A stretch of DNA of 64,000 nt. It comes from Neptunomonas japonica JAMM 1380. GTDB taxonomy: Bacteria; Pseudomonadota; Gammaproteobacteria; Pseudomonadales; Balneatricaceae. Both the position numbers and the translations under genes were made by a program. Shown in pieces: positions 1 to 9,244 of the stretch; the first letter of the stretch is position 1, and each line of letters starts with the position of its first letter. The stretch lies in the NCBI RefSeq assembly GCF_016592555.1, contig NZ_AP014546.1:1302001-1366000 (forward strand), written 5' to 3'. The notes under the pieces are model-generated. The model searched no databases. It had not been told where the DNA came from and worked only from the letters and a program-made list of their open reading frames with translations.

Positions 1-196
1 GAATGGTTTCAAGGGTTTCTAGTCTGCTTTCAAGGCGCTCTACTTCCCCCATGGCTGCTTCCAGTGTTTGTTTATCTTCAGCCGAAAGCCCTTTGGAAGA
101 GCGCCATCTGCTGACATAGTGCAATACTAGCCAGAGAGGAAGCACCATTCCCAGAAAGATAACTGTCGGTACGAAAAAGAACACGAAGCTAGACAT
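1..196 (-). CDS. pspB: Phage shock protein B, 3' end cut by window edge
   Basis: The first 65 residues of a PspB-like protein are visible. PspB is a small inner-membrane partner of PspC that relays envelope stress and helps release PspF from PspA. The N-terminus is a single hydrophobic helix (FVFFFVPTVIFLGMVLPLWL, about residues 4-23). A basic segment (SRWRSS) and a Glu-rich amphipathic helix that should form the cytoplasmic coiled coil follow. The family is usually 70-80 residues, so only a few C-terminal residues are missing. The start codon lies 2 bp beyond the pspA stop, so both belong to one operon read from the sigma-54 promoter upstream of pspA. Identity rests on the sequence pattern and the context. 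Confidence 0.88.
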   Translation of the reverse strand, partial: MSSFVFFFVPTVIFLGMVLPLWLVLHYVSRWRSSKGLSAEDKQTLEAAMGEVERLESRLETLETI

Positions 197-198
197 TA

Positions 199-870
199 TT
201 AATCACCAGATTTGTTTTTGTTCATCTGAGCTTTAAGCTTTGCCATTGCTTGGTCAACTTTTTCGTTGCGTTCGAGATCTTCAATCTCGTTAGCAAGGTC
301 CTTAGTGCCTAGGTCATAGCTTTCTACTTCAGCTTCCATATCATCCATCTTACGCTCATAACGTTCAAACTTATCAAACGCTTCATTTAGTTTGTCACGG
401 CTAAAGCGGCGTTTAATCTCCAATCGAGAGCGCGTAGTTTGCTCTCTGGCCAGTAGCGATTTTTGTTTAGCTTTAGCATCATCAAGTTTGTGTTGTAGTT
501 GAGATATTTCACTATTTAAGTCATTTAGGTGTTCTTCAATAGCATCAAGCTCTTGGTGTGCTATTTCCAGTGTTTCTGCAGCGGCCGCTTGTTCAGTTAG
601 TGCTGCACGCGCAAGGTCTTCGCGTTTTTTGTTGAGAGCTAGTGCTGCTTTGCTTTCCCACTCGTCAGCATCTTTTTGTAGAGCAATGGCTCTACGCTCC
701 AGCATTTTCTTGTCAGCAATGACTTTGGCAGATGTCGTGCGGACTTCAATTAATGTTTCTTCCATTTCTTGAATCATCAAGCGAATCATCTTTTCCGGGT
801 CTTCAGCGCGATCCAGTAGTGAATTGATGTTGGCGTTAATAATGTCCTGAAAGCGAGAAAAAATACCCAT
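199..870 (-). CDS. pspA: Phage shock protein A (ESCRT-III-like membrane-stress effector)
   Basis: PspA is a peripheral inner-membrane protein that oligomerises on stressed membranes and, when free, inhibits the activator PspF. The 223-residue length matches the family. It starts with the amphipathic helix MGIFSRFQDIINANINSLLD and then is almost entirely charged heptad coiled coil (residues about 25-215), as expected for the PspA/IM30/ESCRT-III fold. An AGGAG ribosome site lies just upstream of the ATG. The gene leads the pspA-pspB operon and is divergent from pspF, the classical arrangement. A sigma-54 promoter is visible 70-90 bp upstream. Confidence 0.97.
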   Translation of the reverse strand: MGIFSRFQDIINANINSLLDRAEDPEKMIRLMIQEMEETLIEVRTTSAKVIADKKMLERRAIALQKDADEWESKAALALNKKREDLARAALTEQAAAAETLEIAHQELDAIEEHLNDLNSEISQLQHKLDDAKAKQKSLLAREQTTRSRLEIKRRFSRDKLNEAFDKFERYERKMDDMEAEVESYDLGTKDLANEIEDLERNEKVDQAMAKLKAQMNKNKSGD

Positions 871-942
871 TACGGTTCTCCTGAGTTGTACGTTATGCGC
901 TTACTCGTTGTTTAATGAGTGTGCGTACTTACTGGTAGTTAT

Positions 943-958
943 AGCGATTTTTGTGCCA
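943..958 (-). promoter_or_regulatory. Sigma-54 (-24/-12) promoter of pspA
   Basis: Read on the minus strand the site is TGGCACA-AAAA-TCGCT. It has the diagnostic GG-N10-GC spacing and only one departure from the TTGCW -12 element. It points towards pspA, about 75 bp before the start codon. The AT-rich 90 bp between it and pspF is where PspF enhancer sites and an IHF bend would be expected, although I could not define them individually. Confidence 0.85.
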
Positions 959-1068
959 ATTAAGTAACTAATTGATTTTAATTGGTTTTATTGGGTGGTG
1001 TTGATTCGGCATGGTTTAACAGTGATTTTTTTAACTAAAAAATAGTTTTTTTAGCTAATATATAGTCT

Positions 1069-2115
1069 ATGAGACTATCAAATAAAAAAACAATGTTAGG
1101 TGAATCCCCTTTAATGTTGGACCTATCTGACCAAATTTCCCGAATAGCACCACTCAATAAGCCGGTGCTGGTATTGGGGGAGAGGGGGACAGGTAAGGAG
1201 CTGGTTGCAGAGCGTGTTCACTTTCTATCGAAGCGTTGGGATCAAAGCTTCCTTAAAATTAGTTGTGCTTCGATGAATGATAATTTGCTGGATTCTGATC
1301 TTTTTGGACATGAAGTAGGGGCTTTTACCGGCGCTACAAAACGCCATTTAGGGCGCTTTGAAAGAGCAGAAGGCGGCACTCTTTTTCTTGATGAGGTGGC
1401 GACATGTTCAACACAGGTACAAGAAAAGCTGTTGAGAATTGTTGAGTACGGAGAGTATGAGCGCCTGGGTGGGCAACATACTTTGCAAGCAGACGTTCGT
1501 CTGGTTGCAGCAACGAATGATGATTTGCAAAAAATGTCTGAAAAGAAAGAGTTTCGAGCGGACTTATTAGATCGGTTAGCGTTTGATGTTATTCATATTC
1601 CTCCTCTTAGGTATCGTCAGGAAGATGTTTTGATTCTTGCTGAGAGTTTTGCTCTAAGTATGTGTTTTGAGCTTGAGCGACAGTACTTTTCGGGCTTTAC
1701 CGAGAGTGCCAAAAGTCAGATGTTGGAATATGACTGGCCTGGCAACGTGAGGGAGTTGCGTAATGCTGTTGAGCGAACGGTTTACAGGCAAGAATCTGCT
1801 GACGAACCAATAAATACGTTAGTTTTAGATCCTTTCAAAGCGAGCTGGCTGCAAGCGAAGGAAAGCCCTCTCGTTGTGGGAGCGCCTCCTGTTGCAGATA
1901 TTGATGAGGGTGGTCTGTCAGATCAGGTTGAAGCGCTTGAGCAGCAGCTCTTGTTAGATGCGCTTACAGCTACGCGTTTTAATCAAAAGCAAGCAGCTGA
2001 AAAATTGAATTTGACTTATCATCAGTTAAGATCGCAATTACGAAAACACAAAATGATTCCTTTAAAAAGCTTTCTTGAGCGTCATCACTCAGGTACTACG
2101 GTGAGTAAAAAGTAG
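1069..2115 (+). CDS. pspF: Sigma-54-dependent activator PspF
   Basis: This is a bacterial enhancer-binding protein without an N-terminal receiver domain, the hallmark of PspF. The AAA+ domain begins almost at the N-terminus. Walker A is GERGTGKE (residues 37-44), the sigma-54-contacting GAFTGA loop is at 84-89, and Walker B GGTLFLDE is at 102-109. A Fis-type helix-turn-helix is at the C-terminus (QKQAAEKLNLTYHQLRSQLR, about residues 306-325). PspF drives pspA transcription and is held inactive by PspA. It is divergent from pspA and about 200 bp away. No convincing Shine-Dalgarno precedes the ATG, so weak constitutive translation is likely. Confidence 0.95.
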   Translation: MRLSNKKTMLGESPLMLDLSDQISRIAPLNKPVLVLGERGTGKELVAERVHFLSKRWDQSFLKISCASMNDNLLDSDLFGHEVGAFTGATKRHLGRFERAEGGTLFLDEVATCSTQVQEKLLRIVEYGEYERLGGQHTLQADVRLVAATNDDLQKMSEKKEFRADLLDRLAFDVIHIPPLRYRQEDVLILAESFALSMCFELERQYFSGFTESAKSQMLEYDWPGNVRELRNAVERTVYRQESADEPINTLVLDPFKASWLQAKESPLVVGAPPVADIDEGGLSDQVEALEQQLLLDALTATRFNQKQAAEKLNLTYHQLRSQLRKHKMIPLKSFLERHHSGTTVSKK

Positions 2116-2592
2116 GTTTTATGGGTGATTTAAAATATAAATAACATAAGTTTTGTGCTGGCTTAAAATCAATATTGGATATTGATAATTAATCGATATG
2201 TCGTAATTGAATTTTGATGTATTTATTATATATCAATATTAAATTTTGATTTATACTATTTTTTCAATATTAGATATTGATTTTTATTTATATCCACGTA
2301 AGAGTTTTATTAAAGATAGATAATATGGGAAGCGGCAATATTTTGCATAGCACTAAAGGCTATCTGGTTGAAAAATAGAGAAATATCTAAAGAAAGGAAA
2401 ATAACTGCCGAATAAGTATTGGTATATATTGGTGATTTTTTGTACATTATTAATTATTATCCAGTAATAGCAGTCGTTACTGGATTTAAAAGATTATTGG
2501 CTTATAATTTGCTTATTAGAATTAAGCGCTTTAATAAGCAGTACAAAACATTGATAGAATTTTAGATATTTTATTAATTAATGGTTAATTAA
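2116..2592. other. 477-bp very AT-rich intergenic region before ftsA, with phased palindromes
   Basis: No gene is supported here. The segment holds three related 18-bp palindromic motifs (listed separately) and an inverted repeat TCCAGTAA-N9-TTACTGGA at 2460-2484. A TATAAT hexamer lies at 2503-2508, and an AT palindrome (TTAATTA...TTAATTAA) abuts the ftsA start codon. The TATAAT box lacks a good -35 at normal spacing, which would fit an activator-dependent promoter. Confidence 0.6.
2169..2281. repeat. Three copies of an 18-bp palindromic motif (possible operators)
   Basis: Copies are at 2169-2186 (TCAATATTGGATATTGAT), 2233-2250 (TCAATATTAAATTTTGAT, degenerate right arm) and 2264-2281 (TCAATATTAGATATTGAT). 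Each is an inverted repeat of the TCAATAT / ATATTGA type with a 3-bp centre. Copy-to-copy distances are 64 and 31 bp, close to six and three DNA turns, so a protein bound at all three would lie on one face of the helix. No regulator is assigned. Confidence 0.6.
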
Positions 2593-3888
2593 ATGAATAC
2601 TGATCACAACATGATCGTCGCACTGGATATCGGCACCTCTAAAGTGGTGTGCTTGGTAGCCGAGGTAATGCCCGATGGCCATATTGAGGTTGTCGGTATC
2701 GGCTCGCACCCATCGCGGGGACTAAAGCGCGGTGTTGTGATTAATATCGAATCAACGGTGGGTTCTATTCAGCGTGCCGTAGAAGAAGCAGAATTGATGG
2801 CCGGTTGTAAAATACACTCGGTAACCGTCGGTATTGCCGGTAGTCATATCAGTAGCTTGAACTCGCATGGGATTGTTGCTGTACGTGATCGCGAAGTCAT
2901 GGATCATGATCTGGAGCGTGTCATTGATGCAGCCAGTGCTGTAGCGATTCCGGCGGATCAGAAAATTCTGCATATTCTACCGCAGGAATACCTGATCGAT
3001 AACCAAGAGGGCATTAAAGAGCCCTTGGGTATGTCGGGTGTACGCTTAGAAGCCAAAGTACATTTGGTCACCGGTGCCATTAATGCCATCCAGAATATCG
3101 AAAAATGTGTTCGTCGTTGTGGCTTAGAAGTTGATGGCGTTGTACTCGAACAATTAGCGTCTAGCTATGCCGTACTGACCGAAGATGAAAAAGATCTCGG
3201 TGTTTGCATGGTGGATATCGGCGGCGGCACTACGGATATTGCTATTTTCACCGGTGGCTCTATTCGCCACACCGGTGTTATTCCTATCGCAGGTGACCAA
3301 GTCACCAATGATATTGCCATGGCGCTGCGCACACCGACTCAGCATGCCGAGCAGCTGAAGATGAAATATGCCTGTGCCTTGGCACAGCTCGCCAGCATAG
3401 ATGAAACCATTAAAGTACCGAGTGTCGGCGATCGTCCTCCGCGTGACTTATCACGTCAAGCACTGGCGGAAGTGGTTGAGCCGCGCTATGACGAACTGAT
3501 CTCACTTGTGCAAGCAGAGCTGCGCCGCAGTGGTTTTGAAGACCTTGTAGCAGCAGGCATCGTTTTGACCGGTGGTACGGCGAAGATGGAGGGCGTTGTT
3601 GAGCTTGCTGAAGAGATCTTCCATATGCCAGTGCGCTTGGCAATGCCACACGGTGTACGTGGTATGGATGATATTTTACAAAACCCTATTTTTGCGACCG
3701 GCATTGGCCTGTTGCACTACGCGAGCCAAGGCGGCCAGGTAGGAAGCGCATCGTCGGCACGCATGCCTTCTAAGGCTGAGGGGCTAGCGGGTGAAAAACG
3801 AGATAATACACAAGAGATGATGCAACCAGTGAAACAAGGCCCCAGTTTACTAATACGGGCTAAAGACTGGTTGAAAGGGAATTTTTAG
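2593..3888 (+). CDS. ftsA: Cell division protein FtsA (actin-like)
   Basis: FtsA tethers FtsZ filaments to the inner membrane and recruits later divisome proteins. The actin-fold phosphate-1 loop is LDIGTSKV near the N-terminus. The FtsA-specific 1C subdomain spans about residues 84-165, and phosphate-2 is VDIGGGTTDIAIF. The C-terminal amphipathic membrane helix (LLIRAKDWLKGNF) is intact after a roughly 40-residue linker. Length (431) is slightly above E. coli FtsA. No Shine-Dalgarno is visible; a three-codon ATG-GTT-AAT-TAA minicistron ends directly at the start codon. The neighbour downstream is ftsZ, but ftsQ, ddl and murein genes are absent upstream, so this is either a relocated or a second ftsAZ pair. 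Confidence 0.95.
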   Translation: MNTDHNMIVALDIGTSKVVCLVAEVMPDGHIEVVGIGSHPSRGLKRGVVINIESTVGSIQRAVEEAELMAGCKIHSVTVGIAGSHISSLNSHGIVAVRDREVMDHDLERVIDAASAVAIPADQKILHILPQEYLIDNQEGIKEPLGMSGVRLEAKVHLVTGAINAIQNIEKCVRRCGLEVDGVVLEQLASSYAVLTEDEKDLGVCMVDIGGGTTDIAIFTGGSIRHTGVIPIAGDQVTNDIAMALRTPTQHAEQLKMKYACALAQLASIDETIKVPSVGDRPPRDLSRQALAEVVEPRYDELISLVQAELRRSGFEDLVAAGIVLTGGTAKMEGVVELAEEIFHMPVRLAMPHGVRGMDDILQNPIFATGIGLLHYASQGGQVGSASSARMPSKAEGLAGEKRDNTQEMMQPVKQGPSLLIRAKDWLKGNF

Positions 3889-4009
3889 CCTCTGCTGTTC
3901 TTTATATAAAAATGAGAAAGCAGAGATAATTAACGAATTTAAGAATATAAAAAGCGCTGACTAGCTGCTCTTTGGCTGTCATGAAGCGCAAACCTGAAGG
4001 AGTTGGATC

Positions 4010-5197
4010 ATGTTTGAACTGGTTGATAGCCTACCGGAAAACGCTGTCATTAAAGTGATTGGCGTAGGCGGCGGCGGCGGAAATGCTGTCCAGCATATGG
4101 TAAGCACAGATGTTGAAGGTGTTGAGTTCATTTGTGCAAATACAGACTCGCAAGCTTTACAGAATATGCTGTCACGTGCAGTTATTCAAATTGGTGGTGA
4201 GCTAACAAAAGGTTTAGGTGCAGGAGCAGACCCGGAAGTAGGGCGTCAGGCGGCTATTGAGGACCGTGAACGCATTGCTGAGATGATCTCTGGTGCTGAT
4301 ATGGTCTTTATCACAGCGGGCATGGGTGGTGGTACTGGGACCGGTGCGGCACCTATTGTTGCTGAAGTAGCAAAAGACCTAGGTATTCTAACGGTGGCTG
4401 TCGTAACCAAGCCATTCCCGTTTGAAGGCCGCAAGCGAATGAAAATCGCTGATGAAGGTATTAAGCAATTAAAAGAGAATGTTGATTCATTAATCATCAT
4501 TCCAAATGAAAAACTAATGCAAGTATTAGGGCGCAACTGTAGTCTGATCAATGCATTTAACACAGCCAATGATGTACTTCGCGGTGCCGTGCAGGGAATT
4601 GCTGATCTGATTACCCGTCCTGGTATGATCAACGTCGATTTTGCAGATGTACGTACAGTCATGTCTGAAATGGGCATGGCAATGATGGGTACGGGTGCTG
4701 CTAAAGGCGACGATCGTGCCACCGTTGCGACTGAAGCGGCAATTAACAGCCCACTACTAGAAGACGTAGACCTTAAAGGTGCTCGTGGTATTTTGGTAAA
4801 TATTACAGCAGGCTTGGATTTGAGTCTGGGTGAGTTTTCTGAAGTGGGTAATATTGTTGAAGAATATGCGTCTGATAACGCAACCATTGTTGTGGGGACA
4901 GTTATTGATGCGGAATTAACTGACGAGCTACGAGTGACGGTTGTCGCAACGGGTTTAGGGCAGGTACAGACTGAAGAGCTAAAGGTAGTTAATGGCGGCA
5001 CAACAACGCGTGTGGTGTCCTCTGCTGCTGATTTTAATCAGCTTGAGTTACCAACAGTGTTGCGTAATCGCCAGCGTGCGGGTGCTCCTGCATCAGAGCA
5101 AGAAAACGAAATGATGCATGCGCCTATGAAGAAAACAGGTACAGATGATATGGACTTCCTGGATATTCCGGCTTTCTTACGCCGCCAGGCTGATTAG
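4010..5197 (+). CDS. ftsZ: Cell division GTPase FtsZ (tubulin homologue)
   Basis: FtsZ polymerises at midcell in a GTP-dependent manner and scaffolds division. The protein (395 aa) has the N-terminal glycine loop [10 protein letters not shown], the tubulin signature GGGTGTG at residues 106-112, and the catalytic T7 loop NVDFADV at 208-214. The conserved C-terminal peptide [11 protein letters not shown], which binds FtsA and ZipA, is complete. All key GTPase residues are present, so the gene looks functional. An AAGGAG ribosome site lies 7 bp before the ATG. It is 121 bp after ftsA and is followed by a strong terminator instead of lpxC, unlike the standard dcw order. Confidence 0.97.
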   Translation: MFELVDSLPENAVIKVIGVGGGGGNAVQHMVSTDVEGVEFICANTDSQALQNMLSRAVIQIGGELTKGLGAGADPEVGRQAAIEDRERIAEMISGADMVFITAGMGGGTGTGAAPIVAEVAKDLGILTVAVVTKPFPFEGRKRMKIADEGIKQLKENVDSLIIIPNEKLMQVLGRNCSLINAFNTANDVLRGAVQGIADLITRPGMINVDFADVRTVMSEMGMAMMGTGAAKGDDRATVATEAAINSPLLEDVDLKGARGILVNITAGLDLSLGEFSEVGNIVEEYASDNATIVVGTVIDAELTDELRVTVVATGLGQVQTEELKVVNGGTTTRVVSSAADFNQLELPTVLRNRQRAGAPASEQENEMMHAPMKKTGTDDMDFLDIPAFLRRQAD

Positions 5198-5229
5198 TAT
5201 TATCTAGAAATATCTTTCAGGTTTATTTG

Positions 5230-5254
5230 GCCACTCTTTGGGTGGCTTTTTTTT
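5230..5254 (+). terminator. Rho-independent terminator after ftsZ
   Basis: GCCAC-loop-GTGGC is followed by a run of eight T residues, 33 bp after the ftsZ stop. It closes the ftsAZ unit before the convergent DUF255 gene. Confidence 0.9.
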
Positions 5255-5299
5255 GTTCTTTTTTTAGATTTATTGCTTGGCGTTCTCTATTTACGGGCC

Positions 5300-7672
5300 T
5301 TAATGCATAGGTGAAAAGTAAAGCGATTCTGGTGCTAAGCATTGGCTACTACTGCACGCTTGAAAACGAAAATGCAAAGGTGCTTTAAGCTTGTCTGGCT
5401 CGCTTACTGGTTGAATATCAAATTGTAATCTTCGGCTATATACACTGATCGGCAGCGGCATAAATGCTACCGCTAAAGGCGAGCTTTCTGGGTAGTGTGC
5501 TTTTGCTATCCAGTCTGCACTAAGCGAGGTGGAAATTAATCGCTTATCCTCAATGCTATGGGCGTTGATATGCCACCCCGGTGCTAGCTCTACTATTAGC
5601 TGTAGTCCTTTGCTGCTGCTTAGTAGTTCTGCTTTTAAGGCGCCTTGAGCCGCAAACTGTCTATGCTTAAGGTTTCCTTGTGTAGCTTGGTTGTGCATGG
5701 CTAATAGATAGCTGTACTGCATAGGGCTCTGTTGGATAGCTGCCGCTTCAGAAGCAAATACCTGTTCAGATATCGTTTGGTAAAGAGGTAGAGAGCCCCT
5801 TTTGCTGAGCTGTGTTAATAACTCATAAGTGATGGCGGTTGCGGATATAGTTGCATTATCTTGGGAGCTTTTAATTCGAAAAGGTAAAAGAGAGCTTTTG
5901 GCTGACAGGTAAAGCTGTGCTTCTTCTTCGCTCCAAAACCTGTTGAGCAATTCATTCGTTAGCTGCTTGCTTCGCTGTAACCATAGTGGGTTATTACTGA
6001 TGTTATAGAGTGTCAGGTAAGCGTGGGCAAGGTGTGCGTAATCTTCTAGTGTGCCCTCTGGCCCAGAGCTTCCTTCTCTTGAGCTGCGAAGTAGTGTTCC
6101 CTTGCTCATGTGGTGATCCCACAACCAATGGGCGGCTGTGCTGGCCGCTTGAGTGTATTTGGGTTTTTCTAGCAGATCCCCAGCCTCTGCCAATGAGCGT
6201 ATAAGCATGCCATTCCATGCAGTAATGATTTTATCATCCAGGTGAGGTGCGGTGCGTTTTAGTCGTTGCTTAAGGAGCTGCTTTTGAACGTGCTCTAGTT
6301 GATCAAAAAATATAAAAGCATTCAATTGCTGATTAATAGCAAAGTCTGGAAGTGATTGAGGTAGATAAAGAATATTACTCCCATCAAAGTTGCTGCCTTC
6401 ATTCAAGCCAAAGAGCTCAATGGCAAGATCGAACTGCTCTTTATCGGGCAAAGCTTCACGCAGCTGTTCAGCATTCCAAAGAAAGTAACGTCCTTCTCCT
6501 CCATCACTATCTGCATCGGTTGCGGAGTAAAAAGGGCCGCTTGGGTGGCGAAGTTCTCTGAGGACGTAATTTAATGTTTGTTCTGTTGTTCTTTTGTAAA
6601 GCGGGTTACCTGTTATTTGCCATGCATAAAGATAAACTCTGGCTAATTGTGCCTGGCTATAGAGCATTTTTTCAAAATGAGGGAGTCGCCATTCAGGATC
6701 GGTCGCGTAGCGGTGAAAGCCTCCACCTACTTGGTCGTATATGCCGCCTTGCTGCATGCTATCAAGTGAATGTAATACTGCGTTTAACATGGTGTCATCT
6801 TGCTGTCTGAGTGCTTGATCCAGTAGAAGAAATAATACCGGCTCGTTGGGGAATTTAGGCGCAGTACTAAAGCCACCCGAAAACTCATCATATTGCGCTA
6901 ACCATTGCTCGGCTGCGTCACTTACTACGCTGTTTCCTTGAATAGTGGTGGATGTGTTTTTAGCTGCTTTAATTCTTTGTATCTGGGCAAGTGCATAACG
7001 GCTTTCTTCTTCAACAGCCTTGGGGTTATTTTTCCACACATCATTTACTTGATGCAGAAAGCTTAAAAACTGTTCTGGGGGGAGATAGCTTGCTGCATAA
7101 AAGGGAGCGCCTTGTGAGGTAATAAAGCCGGTTAATGGCCAGCCTGTGTGCCCGCTTAGTAGTGCCGCTGCTGTCATATAAGTGCTATCAACATCAGGGT
7201 GCTGTTCTCGGTCGACTTTAATGCTTATAAAATGTTTATTTAAAAACGCTGCAATTTCTAGATTTTCAAAACTCTCTTTTTCCATGACGTGGCACCAGTG
7301 GCAAGTGGAGTAGCCAATGGAAAGAAAGACCGGTTTGTTTTCTATGCGGGCCTTTGATAATGCCTCTTCGGACCAGCTAAACCAGTTAACTGGGTTGTGT
7401 GCATGCTGCAAAAGGTAGGGAGAGGACTCAAGCAATAGACGGTTAGTAAACACTGGAGTGCCATCTGGAGTTTTGTGTTCTGTACGTGGCTGGTAACTTT
7501 CGTCTTTTTCCTTTAATGCATGTGCTAGCTGCTGTTGTACAGTGTTGGAATACTCAGTATTTAAACTCTGTATTGCTCTTATGCTTTTGCTTTCTGATGC
7601 AGCAGTGGTGTTATTCATTAAATATGCGAGTAACAGAATAGAAGTGAAAGCTAGCGCTTTTTTAGTCATCAT
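5300..7672 (-). CDS. Exported thioredoxin-like DUF255 protein with a DsbD-like C-terminal domain
   Basis: The 790-residue protein has an N-terminal hydrophobic signal (residues about 6-22). The DUF255/YyaL (SSP411) thioredoxin-like domain follows from about residue 84, with the family motif [14 protein letters not shown] and a CHWC redox pair (C124, C127). A long alpha-barrel-like region with N-acylglucosamine-epimerase character ([27 protein letters not shown]) comes next. The last ~100 residues (from about 690) resemble the DsbD N-terminal immunoglobulin-like domain, with a C-x4-C pair (C773, C778) near the end. This suggests a periplasmic thiol-disulfide role; the real substrate is unknown. 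Typical DUF255 proteins are about 650-700 residues and lack the last domain. It is monocistronic. Confidence 0.8.
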   Translation of the reverse strand: MMTKKALAFTSILLLAYLMNNTTAASESKSIRAIQSLNTEYSNTVQQQLAHALKEKDESYQPRTEHKTPDGTPVFTNRLLLESSPYLLQHAHNPVNWFSWSEEALSKARIENKPVFLSIGYSTCHWCHVMEKESFENLEIAAFLNKHFISIKVDREQHPDVDSTYMTAAALLSGHTGWPLTGFITSQGAPFYAASYLPPEQFLSFLHQVNDVWKNNPKAVEEESRYALAQIQRIKAAKNTSTTIQGNSVVSDAAEQWLAQYDEFSGGFSTAPKFPNEPVLFLLLDQALRQQDDTMLNAVLHSLDSMQQGGIYDQVGGGFHRYATDPEWRLPHFEKMLYSQAQLARVYLYAWQITGNPLYKRTTEQTLNYVLRELRHPSGPFYSATDADSDGGEGRYFLWNAEQLREALPDKEQFDLAIELFGLNEGSNFDGSNILYLPQSLPDFAINQQLNAFIFFDQLEHVQKQLLKQRLKRTAPHLDDKIITAWNGMLIRSLAEAGDLLEKPKYTQAASTAAHWLWDHHMSKGTLLRSSREGSSGPEGTLEDYAHLAHAYLTLYNISNNPLWLQRSKQLTNELLNRFWSEEEAQLYLSAKSSLLPFRIKSSQDNATISATAITYELLTQLSKRGSLPLYQTISEQVFASEAAAIQQSPMQYSYLLAMHNQATQGNLKHRQFAAQGALKAELLSSSKGLQLIVELAPGWHINAHSIEDKRLISTSLSADWIAKAHYPESSPLAVAFMPLPISVYSRRLQFDIQPVSEPDKLKAPLHFRFQACSSSQCLAPESLYFSPMH

Positions 7673-7926
7673 ATTTCATCGTGCTGTCTGCAGTTGGCGT
7701 TATGAGTTTGAGTGGTGTTGCCAATAAGGGTTCCCTGTTTTATTAATTAATGGCCTTGGTGGCAGGCCAGCTGTTTAGATGTTGTCGCATAAGTATGGTG
7801 TTTCATATACTACTGGCAGCTAGGTATCAGTTACGCGGAATAAATGCTTCGCTAGGAGTGATTAAATGTATGCTAGAGGCTGTGGTTTTGAGAGCTAATA
7901 ATGAACAGTATGGCGTTTAATTAAAT

Positions 7927-8730
7927 ATGACATTACCCCGTGAATTTTATCGACATGGTCCAGATGTTCGGCAAGGGCAGCAAGTGAGCTTTGTTGAAGT
8001 CAGGAGACGCTTTGATTTTGCATCTATTCGCATTGGGCGCTGGGTAACTCAATCGGAGCAAGTGCGCGCTGCGGGATTATTTTATGATGCGTTAGTTGAT
8101 CTCATGAGTATATTGCAATGCCCTGAGCCTTTGATTTCGTTGCGCGGTTCATTGTCGTTGCAATATGGCATAGGCGGGCGTCCAGGTGTTGCCGCTCATT
8201 ATCAGCCATCAATGCGCTGTTTTTCATTAGCTAAAAATGCAGGCCCGGGCAGTATTGCACATGAGTGGTTTCATGCGTTTGACCACTATCTAGGCAGTAC
8301 TGCTTTTGACGATGCTTCTTCAGGGATGTTTGCTTCTAAAGCGTGGTTATCAGAAGCAACGCCCGTAGTTCATCCATTGAATGATGACCTATATGCTTGT
8401 TTCAGAAGTATAATGTTGGATGAAGATGGCGAGTCCCCCAGTCAGTTGTTCCAAGTATCAGCACGCATCGATAGGGCTATGAGTCAAGTCTACTACAGTC
8501 AGCCTGAAGAGCTATGTGCCCGTGCATTTGAAGCTTTTATTCAAGATGCGGTTATTACTAATAACTTTTTAGTATCAGGAACAAAAGCTACAGCCGAAGC
8601 ACAACAAGGTCTGTATCCGCTGGGAGGGCAGCGTGAGCGAATTAATCTAGCGTTTCAGCATTACTTTAATCGCTTAGGTGCTGCGCTAAATAGGGAGATT
8701 AGTCGGGGTATTCGTAAGTCGGCTACGTGA
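7927..8730 (+). CDS. CLCA_X family protein with an HExxH-like motif
   Basis: The 267-residue protein matches what I recall as the gammaproteobacterial CLCA_X family (REFYRHGPD, GRWVT, SLRGSLSLQYG). The central HEWFHAFDHY (residues 112-121) resembles the zinc-binding HExxH of metallopeptidases. A downstream Glu-rich stretch (EELCARAFEAFIQD) could supply a third ligand. There is no signal peptide, so it should be cytoplasmic. Peptidase activity is inferred from the motif only and no substrate is known. It stands alone between a divergent DUF255 gene and tRNA-Ser. Confidence 0.7.
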   Translation: MTLPREFYRHGPDVRQGQQVSFVEVRRRFDFASIRIGRWVTQSEQVRAAGLFYDALVDLMSILQCPEPLISLRGSLSLQYGIGGRPGVAAHYQPSMRCFSLAKNAGPGSIAHEWFHAFDHYLGSTAFDDASSGMFASKAWLSEATPVVHPLNDDLYACFRSIMLDEDGESPSQLFQVSARIDRAMSQVYYSQPEELCARAFEAFIQDAVITNNFLVSGTKATAEAQQGLYPLGGQRERINLAFQHYFNRLGAALNREISRGIRKSAT

Positions 8731-8923
8731 GGATAGATCGAGAGTCAGTATTTTTCAGTGCTGTTTGTAGCTAAGTTGTAATAAATTGAATAGCAAAGAA
8801 AATTAAATAAAAATATGAAAATTTAAGGGGGAGTAAATAAATACTGTGATGGGCTGCTATTAGATTTAAAGCATTTTTAGAAAAATGAGTGGCATGTAAG
8901 TTGTTGATTTAACAACTCGTTAA
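8731..8923. other. Intergenic segment without a recognised gene
   Basis: AT-rich spacer between the CLCA_X gene and tRNA-Ser. I see no open frame, repeat or clear terminator. Confidence 0.5.
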
Positions 8924-9011
8924 TGGCGGTCAGGGAGGGATTCGAACCCTCGATACCTTGCGGTATACACACTTTCCAGGCGTGCTCCTTCGGCCACTCG
9001 GACACCTGACC
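8924..9011 (-). tRNA. tRNA-Ser (anticodon GGA)
   Basis: The minus strand folds into an 88-nt class II tRNA with the long variable arm typical of serine. The acceptor stem is GGTCAGG/CCTGACC with discriminator G and encoded CCA. The anticodon loop is CTGGAAA, giving anticodon GGA for UCC/UCU codons. The T loop is GGTTCGAATCC. It closely resembles the E. coli tRNA-Ser(GGA) pattern. Confidence 0.97.
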
Positions 9012-9081
9012 GTTATGAGGCGCGAATTCTACCATAAGTCCCTATTAGTGCAAGAGGTTTTCTGATTTTCGAGATTGTATT

Positions 9082-9103
9082 TACACTTAACACTGTAAGT
9101 GTA
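9082..9103. repeat. Inverted repeat TACACTTA-N6-TAAGTGTA
   Basis: A perfect 8-bp inverted repeat lies between tRNA-Ser and the hemerythrin gene. It has no T-run, so an operator is as likely as a hairpin. No regulator is suggested. Confidence 0.45.
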
Positions 9104-9244
9104 CTTGCCTTTCGTTTAGTGGGTGTTAGGGCCTTGTGTCGGATAGGCTTTAAGTCGGTGTGTGTGGTGGCTGTATTTTAGTGTTAGATTAAAAGTCTAT
9201 TTCAAGGTATATTTCAAATACATTTTATTGATCTAAGGCATTCT

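Noticed and set aside
4246..5001. 251-codon minus-strand frame opposite ftsZ
   Set aside because: Shadow of the well-supported ftsZ gene; composition is an artefact of its codon use.
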